64,000 nt of DNA from Methanosphaera sp. (GTDB taxonomy: Archaea > Methanobacteriota > Methanobacteria > Methanobacteriales > Methanobacteriaceae), in the NCBI GenBank assembly GCA_017430835.1, contig JAFRMD010000120.1:62001-126000 (forward strand), read 5' to 3'. The notes beneath the pieces were generated by a model. It had not been told where the DNA came from, ran no database searches, and was given only the letters and a program-made list of their open reading frames with translations. The position numbers and the translations under genes were made by a program. Of this stretch, positions 34,747 to 43,486 are shown one piece after another (position 1 is the first letter of the stretch; the number at the start of each line of letters is the position of its first letter).

Positions 34747-35383
34747 TTAATTTAGCCTCAAATTCAACCCATGACTTGCTAAAAGTATGATTTTGAAATG
34801 CTTCTTTTAAACCAGTAATCTGTTTTAACCTTAAAACTTCATCCATGTCCATACCTAATTTAGTACTTATTTCTTCATCACTCCAACCACTTTTAGATAA
34901 ATCCAATACAATTTCACTCATACTACGTATCTGATGACTTCCTCTTGCACGATTATGTCTTATAGTTGAACCCATACGTTCATCTAAAGGTTTATCAATA
35001 ACTGTTAAAGGCAAATAACCATGTAATCTCATTGTAATATCTTCATGTTCTTTTCCAACACGGTTACGATGAAACCCATCAACAATCTCATATTCACTAT
35101 CATTTATCTTGTAAGCAACAATGGGTTGAGTATAACCATCTAACTTTATACTATTATATAATAATTCCATTTCAGGTGTTGCAACATGATTTGGATTATA
35201 TTCATTAGCATGAACATTTTCCCCTTTAACATATTGCACATTACAAATAGGTTCTTTTAATGGATTTACTTCATTAACTGCTTGATTTAGTTTATTAATA
35301 ATTTTAATTTTTTCATCCACATCATCAATATCATTAATAGCTATTGTTAATTCATTTATTAACTCATCAATCAATTTATTCAC
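34730..35383 (-). CDS. ibrB: IbrB-like ParB-domain protein
   Basis: The 217-residue protein has a ParB/Srx core: VDGFHRNRVGKEHE (about 97-110), then the motif GSTIRHNRARGSHQIRSM (about 133-150), which is a signature of IbrB proteins. An HTH-like region (SDEEISTKLGMDMDEVLRL) follows. IbrB partners IbrA in bacteria. Here the same pair sits in one operon with CRISPR-like genes. The start is GTG with an 8-base overlap to the acetyltransferase. ParB/Srx domains can bind CTP or act as nucleases; the IbrAB role is not well known to me. Confidence 0.8.
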   Translation of the reverse strand: MNKLIDELINELTIAINDIDDVDEKIKIINKLNQAVNEVNPLKEPICNVQYVKGENVHANEYNPNHVATPEMELLYNSIKLDGYTQPIVAYKINDSEYEIVDGFHRNRVGKEHEDITMRLHGYLPLTVIDKPLDERMGSTIRHNRARGSHQIRSMSEIVLDLSKSGWSDEEISTKLGMDMDEVLRLKQITGLKEAFQNHTFSKSWVEFEAKLNEQIH

Positions 35384-35789
35384 CTACTTTTTTTTCAAGT
35401 ACAAAGTAACTTCCCCTTTTACTCCTTTCAACAAAACCTAATTTTTTCCTTAACTTCAATATTATTGGATTATTGCTAGTTGTTGTCATAGTATAATTAT
35501 CAAAGAAACTCATTTGTCCGTTCATTATCCTTTTAGCTAAACCTTGACATCTATATTCTTCAACAACATATAACCCACCTAATTCAACAGTATCTTCTTC
35601 AAATTTATAATGATAAAAAGCAACTAACTCACCATTATTCTTAAAATATAACACCCATTTATAATCTGTATCATTTATAAGATATGGCATTTCCTTACGA
35701 TATTTCCGTTCAGCAAAATATTTACCTACATGACTATAAAATTCACTTTCAGATAACTCCCCAGGATAACATTTAATATTTAAAATCAT
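35376..35789 (-). CDS. GNAT-family acetyltransferase
   Basis: A 137-residue protein with the acetyl-CoA-binding motif A, VVEEYRCQGLAKRIMNGQ (about 80-97), and a typical C-terminal LRKKLGFVERSKRG. GCGGAGGAAATAAA precedes the ATG. It sits inside the operon between IbrA and IbrB genes, overlapping both. The substrate is unknown; it could be a modified nucleotide or protein in the same pathway. Confidence 0.75.
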   Translation of the reverse strand: MILNIKCYPGELSESEFYSHVGKYFAERKYRKEMPYLINDTDYKWVLYFKNNGELVAFYHYKFEEDTVELGGLYVVEEYRCQGLAKRIMNGQMSFFDNYTMTTTSNNPIILKLRKKLGFVERSKRGSYFVLEKKVGE

Positions 35790-37075
35790 TTTATTTCCTC
35801 CGCAAATTTCTTTAATTTACCATCAGTTGTATTTTCAGGTTTAATTAAATTTGTATTATATTTCTCACGCATTTCATTTAATAATCGAACATCACTTTTT
35901 GTTTGACTGAAGCTTAAACGGTTCATCCAGAAATCATTTCTTTCAATAGCTCTTGCCACACGCTCCCAATAGGGAGTTCTCTTTCTGCCTTCCATTTCCC
36001 ATTTGGTGTCGGGTATCTGTGAGGGTTTTAATCCTATTTCTTTTTCCCACCATAACAAGAATTTACGGATTTTATTATAATAATGTATTTCAAGTTCCGG
36101 TGCGTATAGTCCTAAACTTTCTAATAAGAATACACTGTATTGTTGCCAACTCATGTGTGGTGGTTTTTCAGATTTTATATTTCCTAATAAGCTTGTACGT
36201 GCATATATGTTTCCGAAGTTTACTCCTTCAACACGATTTAATACTCTTTCCCATGTTTCAGGTTCTAATTCTCTGAACTGGTCAAGACTTTGTCGTTGAT
36301 CATCACCATATGGTTGGCATAATCTTTGTTGATGTATGCTTACACCATTTTTATATAACCATTCATAGACTTTATTATACTCCCAATCATATTTGCTAAT
36401 GGCTCCCCAGATATCCTCTGTTCTCCAATCGTATATTGGATAAAAATTATAAGTGTTTAAGGTTTTGTTATTAAATTTGACTCGTGTTGTCCAATTATAA
36501 TTTTCATATGTTTCTTTAGTAGTGGATACTATTGTTCTGAAACGATTTAGACTTTCATCACTTCTTATTCCTATTCCTGCACCACTTATATCCCCCTTAT
36601 GTTCTTTGTTAAACCATTCAGCGAATAATGGGGTGAATTCTTCGAATTCCATATTTTTATGGAAAAAAGGGAATGGATTATTATCTTCAGTTAAACAATC
36701 TTTAGGATATTCGCGAACCCATTTATCTTGTTCATTTAAATCCCAACAAGTCCATTTAGGTTGCAATACACTTACTGCGTTTCTTAAACTTAGTGGTAGA
36801 CAGCACCAGTAAAATTCATCAATGACATTTTCTAAGTGCTGCCTCATATATTCAACATGTCTTATTGTTTCAGCGTATTGTGCCTCTAAATCTATGAATA
36901 GTACATTGAATTTTTTACCAGTTTTTTCTGCCATCATTTTTGCTAAATGTAGCATTACTGTACTGTCTTTTCCTCCACTGAAGCTGAAGTAGATGTCATC
37001 GAATTCTTGAAATGCTATTTGCATTCTTTTTTTTGCAGAGGTTAATACATCAATATTAGAATAAATTTTAGGCAT
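35786..37075 (-). CDS. ibrA: IbrA / CysH-like PAPS-reductase-family protein (DUF3440 type)
   Basis: The 429-residue protein has the PP-loop SFSGGKDSTVMLHLAKMM near residue 32. A characteristic segment NVLFIDLEAQY (59-69) follows, and then GAGIGIRSDESLNR and YDWRTEDIWGAISKY, as in DUF3440/IbrA proteins. PP-loop enzymes activate a substrate with ATP (releasing PPi). CysH-like proteins of this kind accompany type IV-B CRISPR loci, as here: it overlaps the csf3-like gene by 8 bases and the GNAT gene by 4. It is thus an accessory enzyme of the effector, possibly acting on RNA or the complex. Confidence 0.82.
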   Translation of the reverse strand: MPKIYSNIDVLTSAKKRMQIAFQEFDDIYFSFSGGKDSTVMLHLAKMMAEKTGKKFNVLFIDLEAQYAETIRHVEYMRQHLENVIDEFYWCCLPLSLRNAVSVLQPKWTCWDLNEQDKWVREYPKDCLTEDNNPFPFFHKNMEFEEFTPLFAEWFNKEHKGDISGAGIGIRSDESLNRFRTIVSTTKETYENYNWTTRVKFNNKTLNTYNFYPIYDWRTEDIWGAISKYDWEYNKVYEWLYKNGVSIHQQRLCQPYGDDQRQSLDQFRELEPETWERVLNRVEGVNFGNIYARTSLLGNIKSEKPPHMSWQQYSVFLLESLGLYAPELEIHYYNKIRKFLLWWEKEIGLKPSQIPDTKWEMEGRKRTPYWERVARAIERNDFWMNRLSFSQTKSDVRLLNEMREKYNTNLIKPENTTDGKLKKFAEEIK

Positions 37076-37820
37076 TTTTAACCCCTAAGCTTTGTTTTAT
37101 TTGATTGGGTGGAACATAACACATTACTTTATTTTTTTTATTCCAGTATGGTGGTTTATATGATGCTTGTTGAAAGGTCATACCTTCAACTATTGGTAGT
37201 TTCATTGTTGCAGGTATGGTTCTCATTATTTGATTGTCTTTGAAGAAGCTGTAATCTTCTTTGGTTTCAGTTATAGTTATGGAGTGTATTTTTCCACCTC
37301 CTATACTGGATTTTTTACCTATATGATGTAAGTGTGATAATAATCGTTTTAATTCTTTTTTATCACCGTTGCAGTAGAATGTTATTTTATCTGTTATAAC
37401 TGTTGGTAATAGTATTATGAAGTCTTTGAAGTGCCCTTGGTTTATTTTTATTCTTCCTTTTTGTTGTTTTTTTGTTAAATGATATGTTTCTTTATCTGTG
37501 AATCTTTTGTATACTTTATCTGTTTTGAGAGTGTATATGTTACTATAGATTCCAATGCTTGCATGGTATACATCATTTGTTTTTTTCAAGGGTAGGTCTA
37601 GTTGTGATATATCAATTAGTTCATCTGTTGGTAAGATATAAAATAAATCATTTAATGCATCACGAAAACATAAGTATGAGATTATACTATCAAAATGCAA
37701 CCATGGACTTGTTAAATATAATGGGGATGTTATATTAAATACTATTTTTAATGGAGTATAGTTACATCCAGTTGTATATTCATTGATTTTTTCATTGAAT
37801 ATACTATTATCTATTTCCAT
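37068..37820 (-). CDS. csf3: Csf3-like (Cas5-family) type IV CRISPR protein
   Basis: The 250-residue protein begins with a beta strand CNYTPLKIVFNITSPLYL and a helix HFDSIISYL, the RAMP-fold start of Cas5-like proteins. A Gly-rich loop HIGKKSSIGGGKIHSITI (about 166-183), matching the family G-loop, is followed by a C-terminal beta region. Cas5-like Csf3 binds the RNA 5' end and caps the complex. It overlaps the csf2-like gene by 10 bases. Assigned from motif and gene order; no search was run. Confidence 0.7.
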   Translation of the reverse strand: MEIDNSIFNEKINEYTTGCNYTPLKIVFNITSPLYLTSPWLHFDSIISYLCFRDALNDLFYILPTDELIDISQLDLPLKKTNDVYHASIGIYSNIYTLKTDKVYKRFTDKETYHLTKKQQKGRIKINQGHFKDFIILLPTVITDKITFYCNGDKKELKRLLSHLHHIGKKSSIGGGKIHSITITETKEDYSFFKDNQIMRTIPATMKLPIVEGMTFQQASYKPPYWNKKNKVMCYVPPNQIKQSLGVKNA

Positions 37821-38656
37821 ATTTTCACCAATCCATCTAAAAACTCAATAATAGATGATTGATTATCATGTAAATAATCCAAATAAACATCATCAGACAA
37901 TCCATTAATACTAGGATAATCTAATTCAACTTTACCATAACCTGTTGCAGACTTAGCCCCAATATAAGGTCTTTCTTGCCATAATCTGAACATTCTAACA
38001 AAACAAGCTTGTTCAATACTATTACAATTCTCAAGTACAAACTCATGAGTAAACTTAGTACCACGAATTAATGTTTCAAATTCATATTTCATCTGATGAT
38101 TCTGCTCTTCATCACCAGAATATTCTTTCAAATCATCAAGTCTTGTTCCAAAATCAATAGATTTCAAATTATATGCTGAAAAATCAATATCATCATAATC
38201 AGATATATAATGTTTAGTTTCACTGCAAACTATATTACCCATCCCCACTTTTAATTTACCTTGAATCATCTGGTTACCAATAGCAGAACCTAATAAACTT
38301 ATAGGAGGTATCATTTCCCTTAACTCTTTTTTCAAAGATAAATTAATAGCCCCCTTATCTTTATTATCCAATGCTTCCAGTAAACCCCCAGTGAATAAAA
38401 AATGATATATTTTTTTACTGTTTAAATCATAATCTAATTGAGTTAAATAATCATCCATGATTAACCTACGCAAATAACCTCTTATAGCATTACCATGAAT
38501 AGTAGGAATATTATCAACTTCCTTTTCATTAGTGACTGGATTAACAATTACAGTAGGTAAACTTAAAATCAATTTTGTTGTACCATAATCACTACTATCA
38601 CCATGATGTATTGGTGATAATGCTGTTAAATTACCTTTATATACTTCAGTTAACAT
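37811..38656 (-). CDS. csf2: Csf2-like (Cas7-family) type IV CRISPR backbone protein
   Basis: The 281-residue protein has the RAMP start GNLTALSPIHHGDSSDYG (8-25). The helix-forming IPTIHGNAIRGYLRRLIMDD follows (about 50-69), then FETLIRGTKFTHEFVLEN and finally ARPYIGAKSATGYGKVEL-like ending (ERPYIGAKSATGYGKV, 234-249). These are Cas7-family hallmarks shared by Csm3, Cmr4 and Csf2. It should form the RNA-binding filament. GGTGAAAAAATA precedes its ATG. Confidence 0.8.
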   Translation of the reverse strand: MLTEVYKGNLTALSPIHHGDSSDYGTTKLILSLPTVIVNPVTNEKEVDNIPTIHGNAIRGYLRRLIMDDYLTQLDYDLNSKKIYHFLFTGGLLEALDNKDKGAINLSLKKELREMIPPISLLGSAIGNQMIQGKLKVGMGNIVCSETKHYISDYDDIDFSAYNLKSIDFGTRLDDLKEYSGDEEQNHQMKYEFETLIRGTKFTHEFVLENCNSIEQACFVRMFRLWQERPYIGAKSATGYGKVELDYPSINGLSDDVYLDYLHDNQSSIIEFLDGLVKIWK

Positions 38657-38680
38657 TATTTTTTCACCATCCTTAATTTT

Positions 38681-39016
38681 TTATATTTTTTTTAATTCAT
38701 CAACCTTTTCTAGAGCATAATTAGTAACATATAATGATTCTTTACGAATTAAACCCATAGTAAACTCATTATACTCCTCTAATAAACAAATATCCTCTGA
38801 ATCTAATTTAACAAAAGTTACACTAACTTTTCTAGTTAAAATATCTAAAAATTCCTTAAAATTCTTAGCATTAGCACTTGCACGTATACGATCAATGAAG
38901 AATTTATGTGCTGACTTAACACTAATCTTACTCCAAGGTATCTGTAAATAAATTCTAGCAAGAATAATAGCTAATTTCTCCTCTAAATCATCCTCAATTT
39001 TATCATCCACCAACAT
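38681..39016 (-). CDS. cas11: Cas11-like small subunit of type IV-B complex
   Basis: A 111-residue, mostly helical protein between the csf1-like and csf2-like genes, the position of the small subunit (Cas11) in type IV-B loci. It starts at the ATG at 39016 (a TTG at 39019 is also possible). Basic surface residues are spread along the helices (KSAHKFFIDRIRASANAKNF). Small subunits lack sequence hallmarks, so the call depends on context. Confidence 0.6.
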   Translation of the reverse strand: MLVDDKIEDDLEEKLAIILARIYLQIPWSKISVKSAHKFFIDRIRASANAKNFKEFLDILTRKVSVTFVKLDSEDICLLEEYNEFTMGLIRKESLYVTNYALEKVDELKKI

Positions 39017-39052
39017 CAACTTTTTTCAACTCCTTTTTCATATTATTTTTTT

Positions 39053-39688
39053 TTAATCCTCCAAATACAATGCCAAATCCCATACCGGATTATCGACATT
39101 ACATTTAATATACTCTAAAAAATCTCTAGCTTTATTTCTACCAAACTTTTTAACAATTTCACGATAATGATGCATTTCCAAATCACCAGTTTCAAATACA
39201 TTCTTAGGTATTTTTAAATTTCTTAACTGTTTAATAAAATCCATCATAGTATATAATGTGTCTAATTTAACTCTAACAATATCATAATCTATTAAGAAAT
39301 TAATCTCATTTTTATTGTTTTCATTGTATACTTCATTCATTCTTATCCAACCAATTTTTTGCCATGTTTTAGTAAGATAAATATAAAAAGGTTTATCAGG
39401 TAAATTATAAACAATGTCCTTTGCATTTTTCTTTTTGAATTTTATTAATTCATCTTCAGTTAATAGAAACATAGTGCGCCTATATTCATTACTATTTTTC
39501 ACAAGATAATTACACTCTGGACAAATTACTTCACCATAGCTTATGTATTCAGCACATGTGAAATTACCACTAAATTTCTTTTTAAATCCATTTGTAGTAT
39601 GTTTTTTACATATACAACAATCTCCTTCTAATTCCCCTTCCTCGGGAGATACCTTTATAGTATTACATAACATTTCACTAAAAATCAT
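39053..39688 (-). CDS. csf1: Csf1-like (Cas8-type) zinc-finger protein of type IV CRISPR
   Basis: The 211-residue protein carries an N-terminal zinc-binding region with CCICKKHTTNG and VICPECNYLV (CxxC twice, near 21-24 and 54-57). A mixed alpha/beta body with KFGRNKARDFLEYIK near 185 follows. Csf1 proteins of type IV systems have this treble-clef-like CxxC...CxxC start and about this length. It is the first gene of the operon, with GAGGTGT before it and a promoter at 39735-39790. Confidence 0.7.
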   Translation of the reverse strand: MIFSEMLCNTIKVSPEEGELEGDCCICKKHTTNGFKKKFSGNFTCAEYISYGEVICPECNYLVKNSNEYRRTMFLLTEDELIKFKKKNAKDIVYNLPDKPFYIYLTKTWQKIGWIRMNEVYNENNKNEINFLIDYDIVRVKLDTLYTMMDFIKQLRNLKIPKNVFETGDLEMHHYREIVKKFGRNKARDFLEYIKCNVDNPVWDLALYLED

Positions 39689-39734
39689 TTTTTATTTTTT
39701 TACACCTCATCCAATACTCAATTAAAATATTATT

Positions 39735-39800
39735 TAATAATAATATAAATATTTTATGGTATAAAAATTAAAAATATTAACAAAAAAAGAAAAAAATAGT
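39735..39800 (-). promoter_or_regulatory. BRE-TATA promoter of the type IV-like CRISPR operon
   Basis: On the minus strand TACCATAAAATATTTATATTATT. The preceding T-rich tract (39758-39800) could terminate transcription of the upstream GIY-YIG gene. Same layout as modules at 23268, 50013, 60538 and 61216. Confidence 0.6.
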
Positions 39801-41060
39801 TTAGATTAAAGTCGACTGCACATTACTCTCAAAATCCACACCATACTCCTCATCTAAAGTTTTCTTAGCCAAATCATCATCAGTAACCAACCAATCCAAA
39901 CCCTGATTAATAACTTTCTCCTTAAGCTTCATCAAATCAACACTAGACACTTTCCTATTCTTCTTACTAACTTCATCACGATACTGATAACACCACCTAT
40001 AACCTTTCTTAAAGGAATTACCATACTCCTTACTAACACGGAGAAAACCAGTACTAGAATAAGGACCATGAAACTTCTCATACCGTCTATTCAACTCAAC
40101 AGTTTCCTCTGCCTTATCTTTATCAACAATATACCATGGCAAACCTTCAGATTTAACTTTTTCTTTTAAGTTATTTAAATCAACATTAGATATAATTCTC
40201 CTGTGCCCGTCATCTTCACGGAAGTCATATTTAAAAATAAAACCTTGAGTAACTTCTTTTTCTTTTTTGGTATAAACTCTATAGAAACCTGTGAAATTAG
40301 GATTCCCATTATTATACATTTTATTATCTTCAATAATTTGATTTAATGTTTCTTTTGCATTTTCTTCATCAATTATCATCCAAGGTAAATTTTTAGATTT
40401 AACTATTTTTTCGAGTTCAAGGAAATTTGTTCTTGAAATAGCTTTTTTCTCACCATTTTCAATATATTGATATTTCCAACTGTAACCTTGATCCATATTT
40501 TCATCAATATTCTTACTAACTCTATAATAACCAGTTTTATTGTCACGAGTATGATTAATATCTTTATTTTTTTTATTTACTCTATCCGATAATTCTGCTT
40601 TTTCTTTATCAATTATTTTCCATTCCAAACCTTTATTTATTACATTCTCTTTCAAAATATCTAAATCAACACTATTTATTCGCCGATATTTATTATTATC
40701 GATATAAACGTATGCCCATGAAAATCCTTGACTTAGATTAGGTGAATTACATTTACAAACCCTATAATACCCTGTAGTATTATGGTGGTGTTCTCCACCT
40801 TTTGTTAGATTATAACCATTAGGTTCCAGAGTATCATATTTTTCTATGAATTTAATTTCTTCCACATATAATTCTTCAAAAGAGCATTCCTTAAGGATAG
40901 TGAAAGTAAAATTATTTTTACCGATTTCATGAATTATTTTACTCACACGAGTTCCATTTTCACGTAAGTGTTCGTTCCATCTTCTGTTAATATTTTTTGA
41001 TGCTCCTATGTATGCTTTACCATTGATTTTATTTGTTATTTTATATATTCCACAAGTCAT
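39801..41060 (-). CDS. GIY-YIG endonuclease with four C-terminal repeats
   Basis: The 419-residue protein starts with the GIY-YIG core (CGIYKITNKINGKAYIG, 3-19), including R in RRWNEHL and the later Glu. Then come four copies of a ~80-residue unit of the form T-G-(F/Y)-x-R-V ... Q-G-x-x-(F/W)-x-Y ... D-L-x-x-L-K-E-x-V ... G-L-(P/E/D)-W-x-(I/V)-x-D-x-x-x-A. The same unit appears once in the 641-residue protein at 47995-49920. The units are likely DNA-binding modules. AGGAGGTCGAA precedes the ATG. It is a homing-type endonuclease by domain composition. Confidence 0.85.
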   Translation of the reverse strand: MTCGIYKITNKINGKAYIGASKNINRRWNEHLRENGTRVSKIIHEIGKNNFTFTILKECSFEELYVEEIKFIEKYDTLEPNGYNLTKGGEHHHNTTGYYRVCKCNSPNLSQGFSWAYVYIDNNKYRRINSVDLDILKENVINKGLEWKIIDKEKAELSDRVNKKNKDINHTRDNKTGYYRVSKNIDENMDQGYSWKYQYIENGEKKAISRTNFLELEKIVKSKNLPWMIIDEENAKETLNQIIEDNKMYNNGNPNFTGFYRVYTKKEKEVTQGFIFKYDFREDDGHRRIISNVDLNNLKEKVKSEGLPWYIVDKDKAEETVELNRRYEKFHGPYSSTGFLRVSKEYGNSFKKGYRWCYQYRDEVSKKNRKVSSVDLMKLKEKVINQGLDWLVTDDDLAKKTLDEEYGVDFESNVQSTLI

Positions 41061-41200
41061 TTCGACCTCCTATTTACTATATAGATAATATAATATTATA
41101 CTATTACAATATATAAATATTACCATAATATAAAATAAACATATAAATATATGAACTAACAAAATAAAAATTATAAAACTAAAAAATAGTGTGAGGCATT

Positions 41201-41332
41201 ATGACAAAAACAAAATTAGCAATTAACATTGACAAAGGATTAAAAAAAGAATTCCAAATGAAAGCATTAAGCGAGGACAAAACAATAACAGAAATATTAA
41301 TCAAATATATAAAAGAATACGTTGAAAAATAA
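41201..41332 (+). CDS. Very small ribbon-helix-helix protein
   Basis: A 43-residue frame starting MTKTKLAINIDKGLKKEF, with a GTGAGGCATT site just before it. The build (short strand TKLAINI, two helices, then TITEILIKYIKEYVEK) is that of RHH DNA-binding proteins such as CopG/ParG. It diverges from the GIY-YIG gene and has A/T-rich TATA-like sequence (TATAAATATTACC, TATAAATATATG) upstream. Short, but composition and RBS support coding. Confidence 0.6.
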   Translation: MTKTKLAINIDKGLKKEFQMKALSEDKTITEILIKYIKEYVEK

Positions 41333-41353
41333 AAAAATAAAAGGATATAAGTT

Positions 41354-42031
41354 TTAAGATAAACTCATATCCATTTCATTCGATTTTGTCCATTTAACCG
41401 CACGATAAGTAATTGGTTGTAGGAATGTCTCAATAAGAACTTTCATTACATACTGAGTAAGTATAAAACCCATTAAATTTAGTGTTGGCATAGTACCAAC
41501 AAAAGCTATGGAAATAAATAATATAGTATCAATAGCTTCACCGAATATAGTAGAACCAATTGTCCTGATAAATAAATACTTACTATTTGTTAATTTTTTA
41601 ATTAATACCATAGTTTTTGCATTTACCCATTGTCCGCAAATATATCCTATCAAACTTGCAATGACAATCCTTGGTACGAAACCAAAAACATATTCAAGAC
41701 TAGCCTGAGCTACACCAAATGTTACAGGATCATATGGTAAAAGTATTGCTACTGTACCTACAATAACCATGAACACTTTCATACCCATACCTAATAATGC
41801 TGTTTTAATCATAGTTTCAAAACCAAAACATTCGGTTATAACATCCGCCGCAATATACACGGCGACAAATAAGACACATCCAGCTTCTATTGTAAAATTA
41901 CCCCATGTACAAACCTTTGTTGCAAGTAAATCAGATAATACTCCGGCTACTGCAAATAAGGTTATCATTAAAATCTTTTTCTGATTAAAATCTAATCTAA
42001 AATAATTTCTAAAATTCTCAAATTCTATCAT
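41354..42031 (-). CDS. yhhQ: YhhQ/QueT-type queuosine-precursor transporter
   Basis: The 225-residue membrane protein has six or so hydrophobic segments. It carries the family signatures LLATKVCTWGNFTIEAG with ADVITECFGF (about 38-78) and GSTIFGEAIDTILFISIAFVG (166-187). The family imports 7-deazaguanine precursors (preQ0/preQ1). Its start overlaps the DpdA-like gene by 4 bases, so both are in one operon, which supports a role in supplying the modified base. Confidence 0.88.
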   Translation of the reverse strand: MIEFENFRNYFRLDFNQKKILMITLFAVAGVLSDLLATKVCTWGNFTIEAGCVLFVAVYIAADVITECFGFETMIKTALLGMGMKVFMVIVGTVAILLPYDPVTFGVAQASLEYVFGFVPRIVIASLIGYICGQWVNAKTMVLIKKLTNSKYLFIRTIGSTIFGEAIDTILFISIAFVGTMPTLNLMGFILTQYVMKVLIETFLQPITYRAVKWTKSNEMDMSLS

Positions 42032-42765
42032 TTTTGTTTTTTCCTCCAGTATTTTTTGTAGTGTTCTTGTTTTTTTCTCCAGTCGAGGAAGCTTAGGATT
42101 AGTCTTTCTTCTCCTGTTAGGCTTTCTCTTGTTATTTTTTTGCCTTGGAATCTTCCGTATACTACGCTGAACATCCAGCTTGCACTGTCTACGCTGTCGA
42201 ATGGTACATTTTCGAGGATGTATTTTCGTGTTCCTCCTAGTCCATGTATCATGCAGTCATTATCATGTGCTTCTTTTGCAAACTTAATCAGGTCTTTGTC
42301 TGGTATTCCTTCTATTGGTAGGCAGGATATTGATACGTAATCATAGTTTCGGCACATTTTTTGGTAGTTTTTGTATCCTCTGTTTTTGTGCCATACTGGT
42401 ATGATTTTATCTGTTGTTTCTTCGAGTATTCGTCTTAATCGTAGGACGTTTTTGTATCCGATTCGGTTGTCTATGTCCATTTCGAAGTATCCTTGCACAT
42501 TGGGCTGGTCATATTTTCGTATGAATTCACTGTATTGTATTGTGTATTCTTCGAAGTTAGCGTTTTGTGCTGTGTGGAAAGTATGTGCTCCACTATCAAT
42601 TAATATATTATCGATTCGTGGTTGTATCTCCAAGTATTGTTTCAATTTTGTTTTCTGCCTTGTATAATAATAGCTGAATAAGTGATTGTATGCTTGTAGT
42701 GTTGGATGTTGTAGTGTGTAGTTTATGAATGCTTGTGTTTCTGATGCAGCTAAGTATATTTTCAT
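42028..42765 (-). CDS. dpdA: DpdA-like 7-deazaguanine DNA transglycosylase
   Basis: A 245-residue TGT-family protein. It has the nucleophile-region motif NILIDSGAHTFHTA (53-66) and the TIM-barrel segments QGYFEMDIDNRIG (91-103) and MIHGLGGTRKYIL (175-187), then DSVDSASWMF. This matches the short phage DpdA type that inserts preQ0 or a relative into DNA in place of guanine. It overlaps the ParB-like gene and the transporter gene by 4 bases each. Biosynthesis genes are absent, but an archaeal host makes preQ0 for archaeosine. Confidence 0.8.
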   Translation of the reverse strand: MKIYLAASETQAFINYTLQHPTLQAYNHLFSYYYTRQKTKLKQYLEIQPRIDNILIDSGAHTFHTAQNANFEEYTIQYSEFIRKYDQPNVQGYFEMDIDNRIGYKNVLRLRRILEETTDKIIPVWHKNRGYKNYQKMCRNYDYVSISCLPIEGIPDKDLIKFAKEAHDNDCMIHGLGGTRKYILENVPFDSVDSASWMFSVVYGRFQGKKITRESLTGEERLILSFLDWRKKQEHYKKYWRKKQK

Positions 42766-43463
42766 GAATTACTCATCCTGCAATTGTACCCCTGACTTAT
42801 TAGGTTGTCGTATTCGGTTACCATTTCGTCTTCTGTGTCGAAGATTAATGTTATATGGTAGTAGCCAGGTACTTTTTCGGATTCACTTATGTTTTCTTCA
42901 GTTTCCAAGTATTCGTCATTATTTTCGTTTTCATCAATAGTTTCAACGGTATTATTGGATGAATTATTTGTGGTTTTAGTTTTTTCATCAGTTGTGAATT
43001 CTATTTTATCCATTAAACCGATGTATTCTAATTCTTCATCGTAACTGTTGAAACCTGTTAAATCTAAATCGAAATCTATTTCTTTTAAGTCTTTGAATAC
43101 TTCACCTAATTTAGTTAAATCCCATTCACCATTGATACGGTTTAATGCTAGGTTTAATGCTTTTTCCTTACTTGTATCATCGAGTATTAAGTCTTCGTCT
43201 ATGAACACCCATCCGATATCACCTAATCTTATTAGGTTTAGTTCTGCATAAAGATTATTATCAATCATGTATTGGTCTAATAGTACATCGTATCTTTGAT
43301 GTCCTCCAATAATTGTATTATTGTTTAGGTTTATTATTATTGGATCTACTAGACCGAATTCTTTTATACTATTAGTTAGTTTTGTTTTTTCATCACTTGT
43401 CATTACACGCGGATTATAATTGGCTGGTGTAATATCAGTGATTTTTATTTTCTCAAAATCCAT
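42762..43463 (-). CDS. ParB-like nuclease/DNA-binding protein (paralogue of 44854-45477)
   Basis: The 233-residue protein has ITPANYNPRVM (11-21), EFGLVDPIIINLNNNTIIGGHQRYDVLLDQ (35-64), and LNLALNRINGEWD, the ParB/Srx core found in phage ParB-methylase families. The C-terminal half is acidic and of low complexity, then beta-rich. It heads the dpdA-yhhQ operon. Members may bind or nick DNA near modification enzymes. It resembles the product of 44854-45477 along the first 140 residues. Confidence 0.8.
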   Translation of the reverse strand: MDFEKIKITDITPANYNPRVMTSDEKTKLTNSIKEFGLVDPIIINLNNNTIIGGHQRYDVLLDQYMIDNNLYAELNLIRLGDIGWVFIDEDLILDDTSKEKALNLALNRINGEWDLTKLGEVFKDLKEIDFDLDLTGFNSYDEELEYIGLMDKIEFTTDEKTKTTNNSSNNTVETIDENENNDEYLETEENISESEKVPGYYHITLIFDTEDEMVTEYDNLISQGYNCRMSNS

Positions 43464-43486
43464 AACAACTTTCTTAATATTTTTTT

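Noticed and set aside
34093..41060. CRISPR array near the type IV-like genes
   Set aside because: No series of evenly spaced 24-40-base repeats was found in this region; the repeats seen are A/T-rich promoter tracts.
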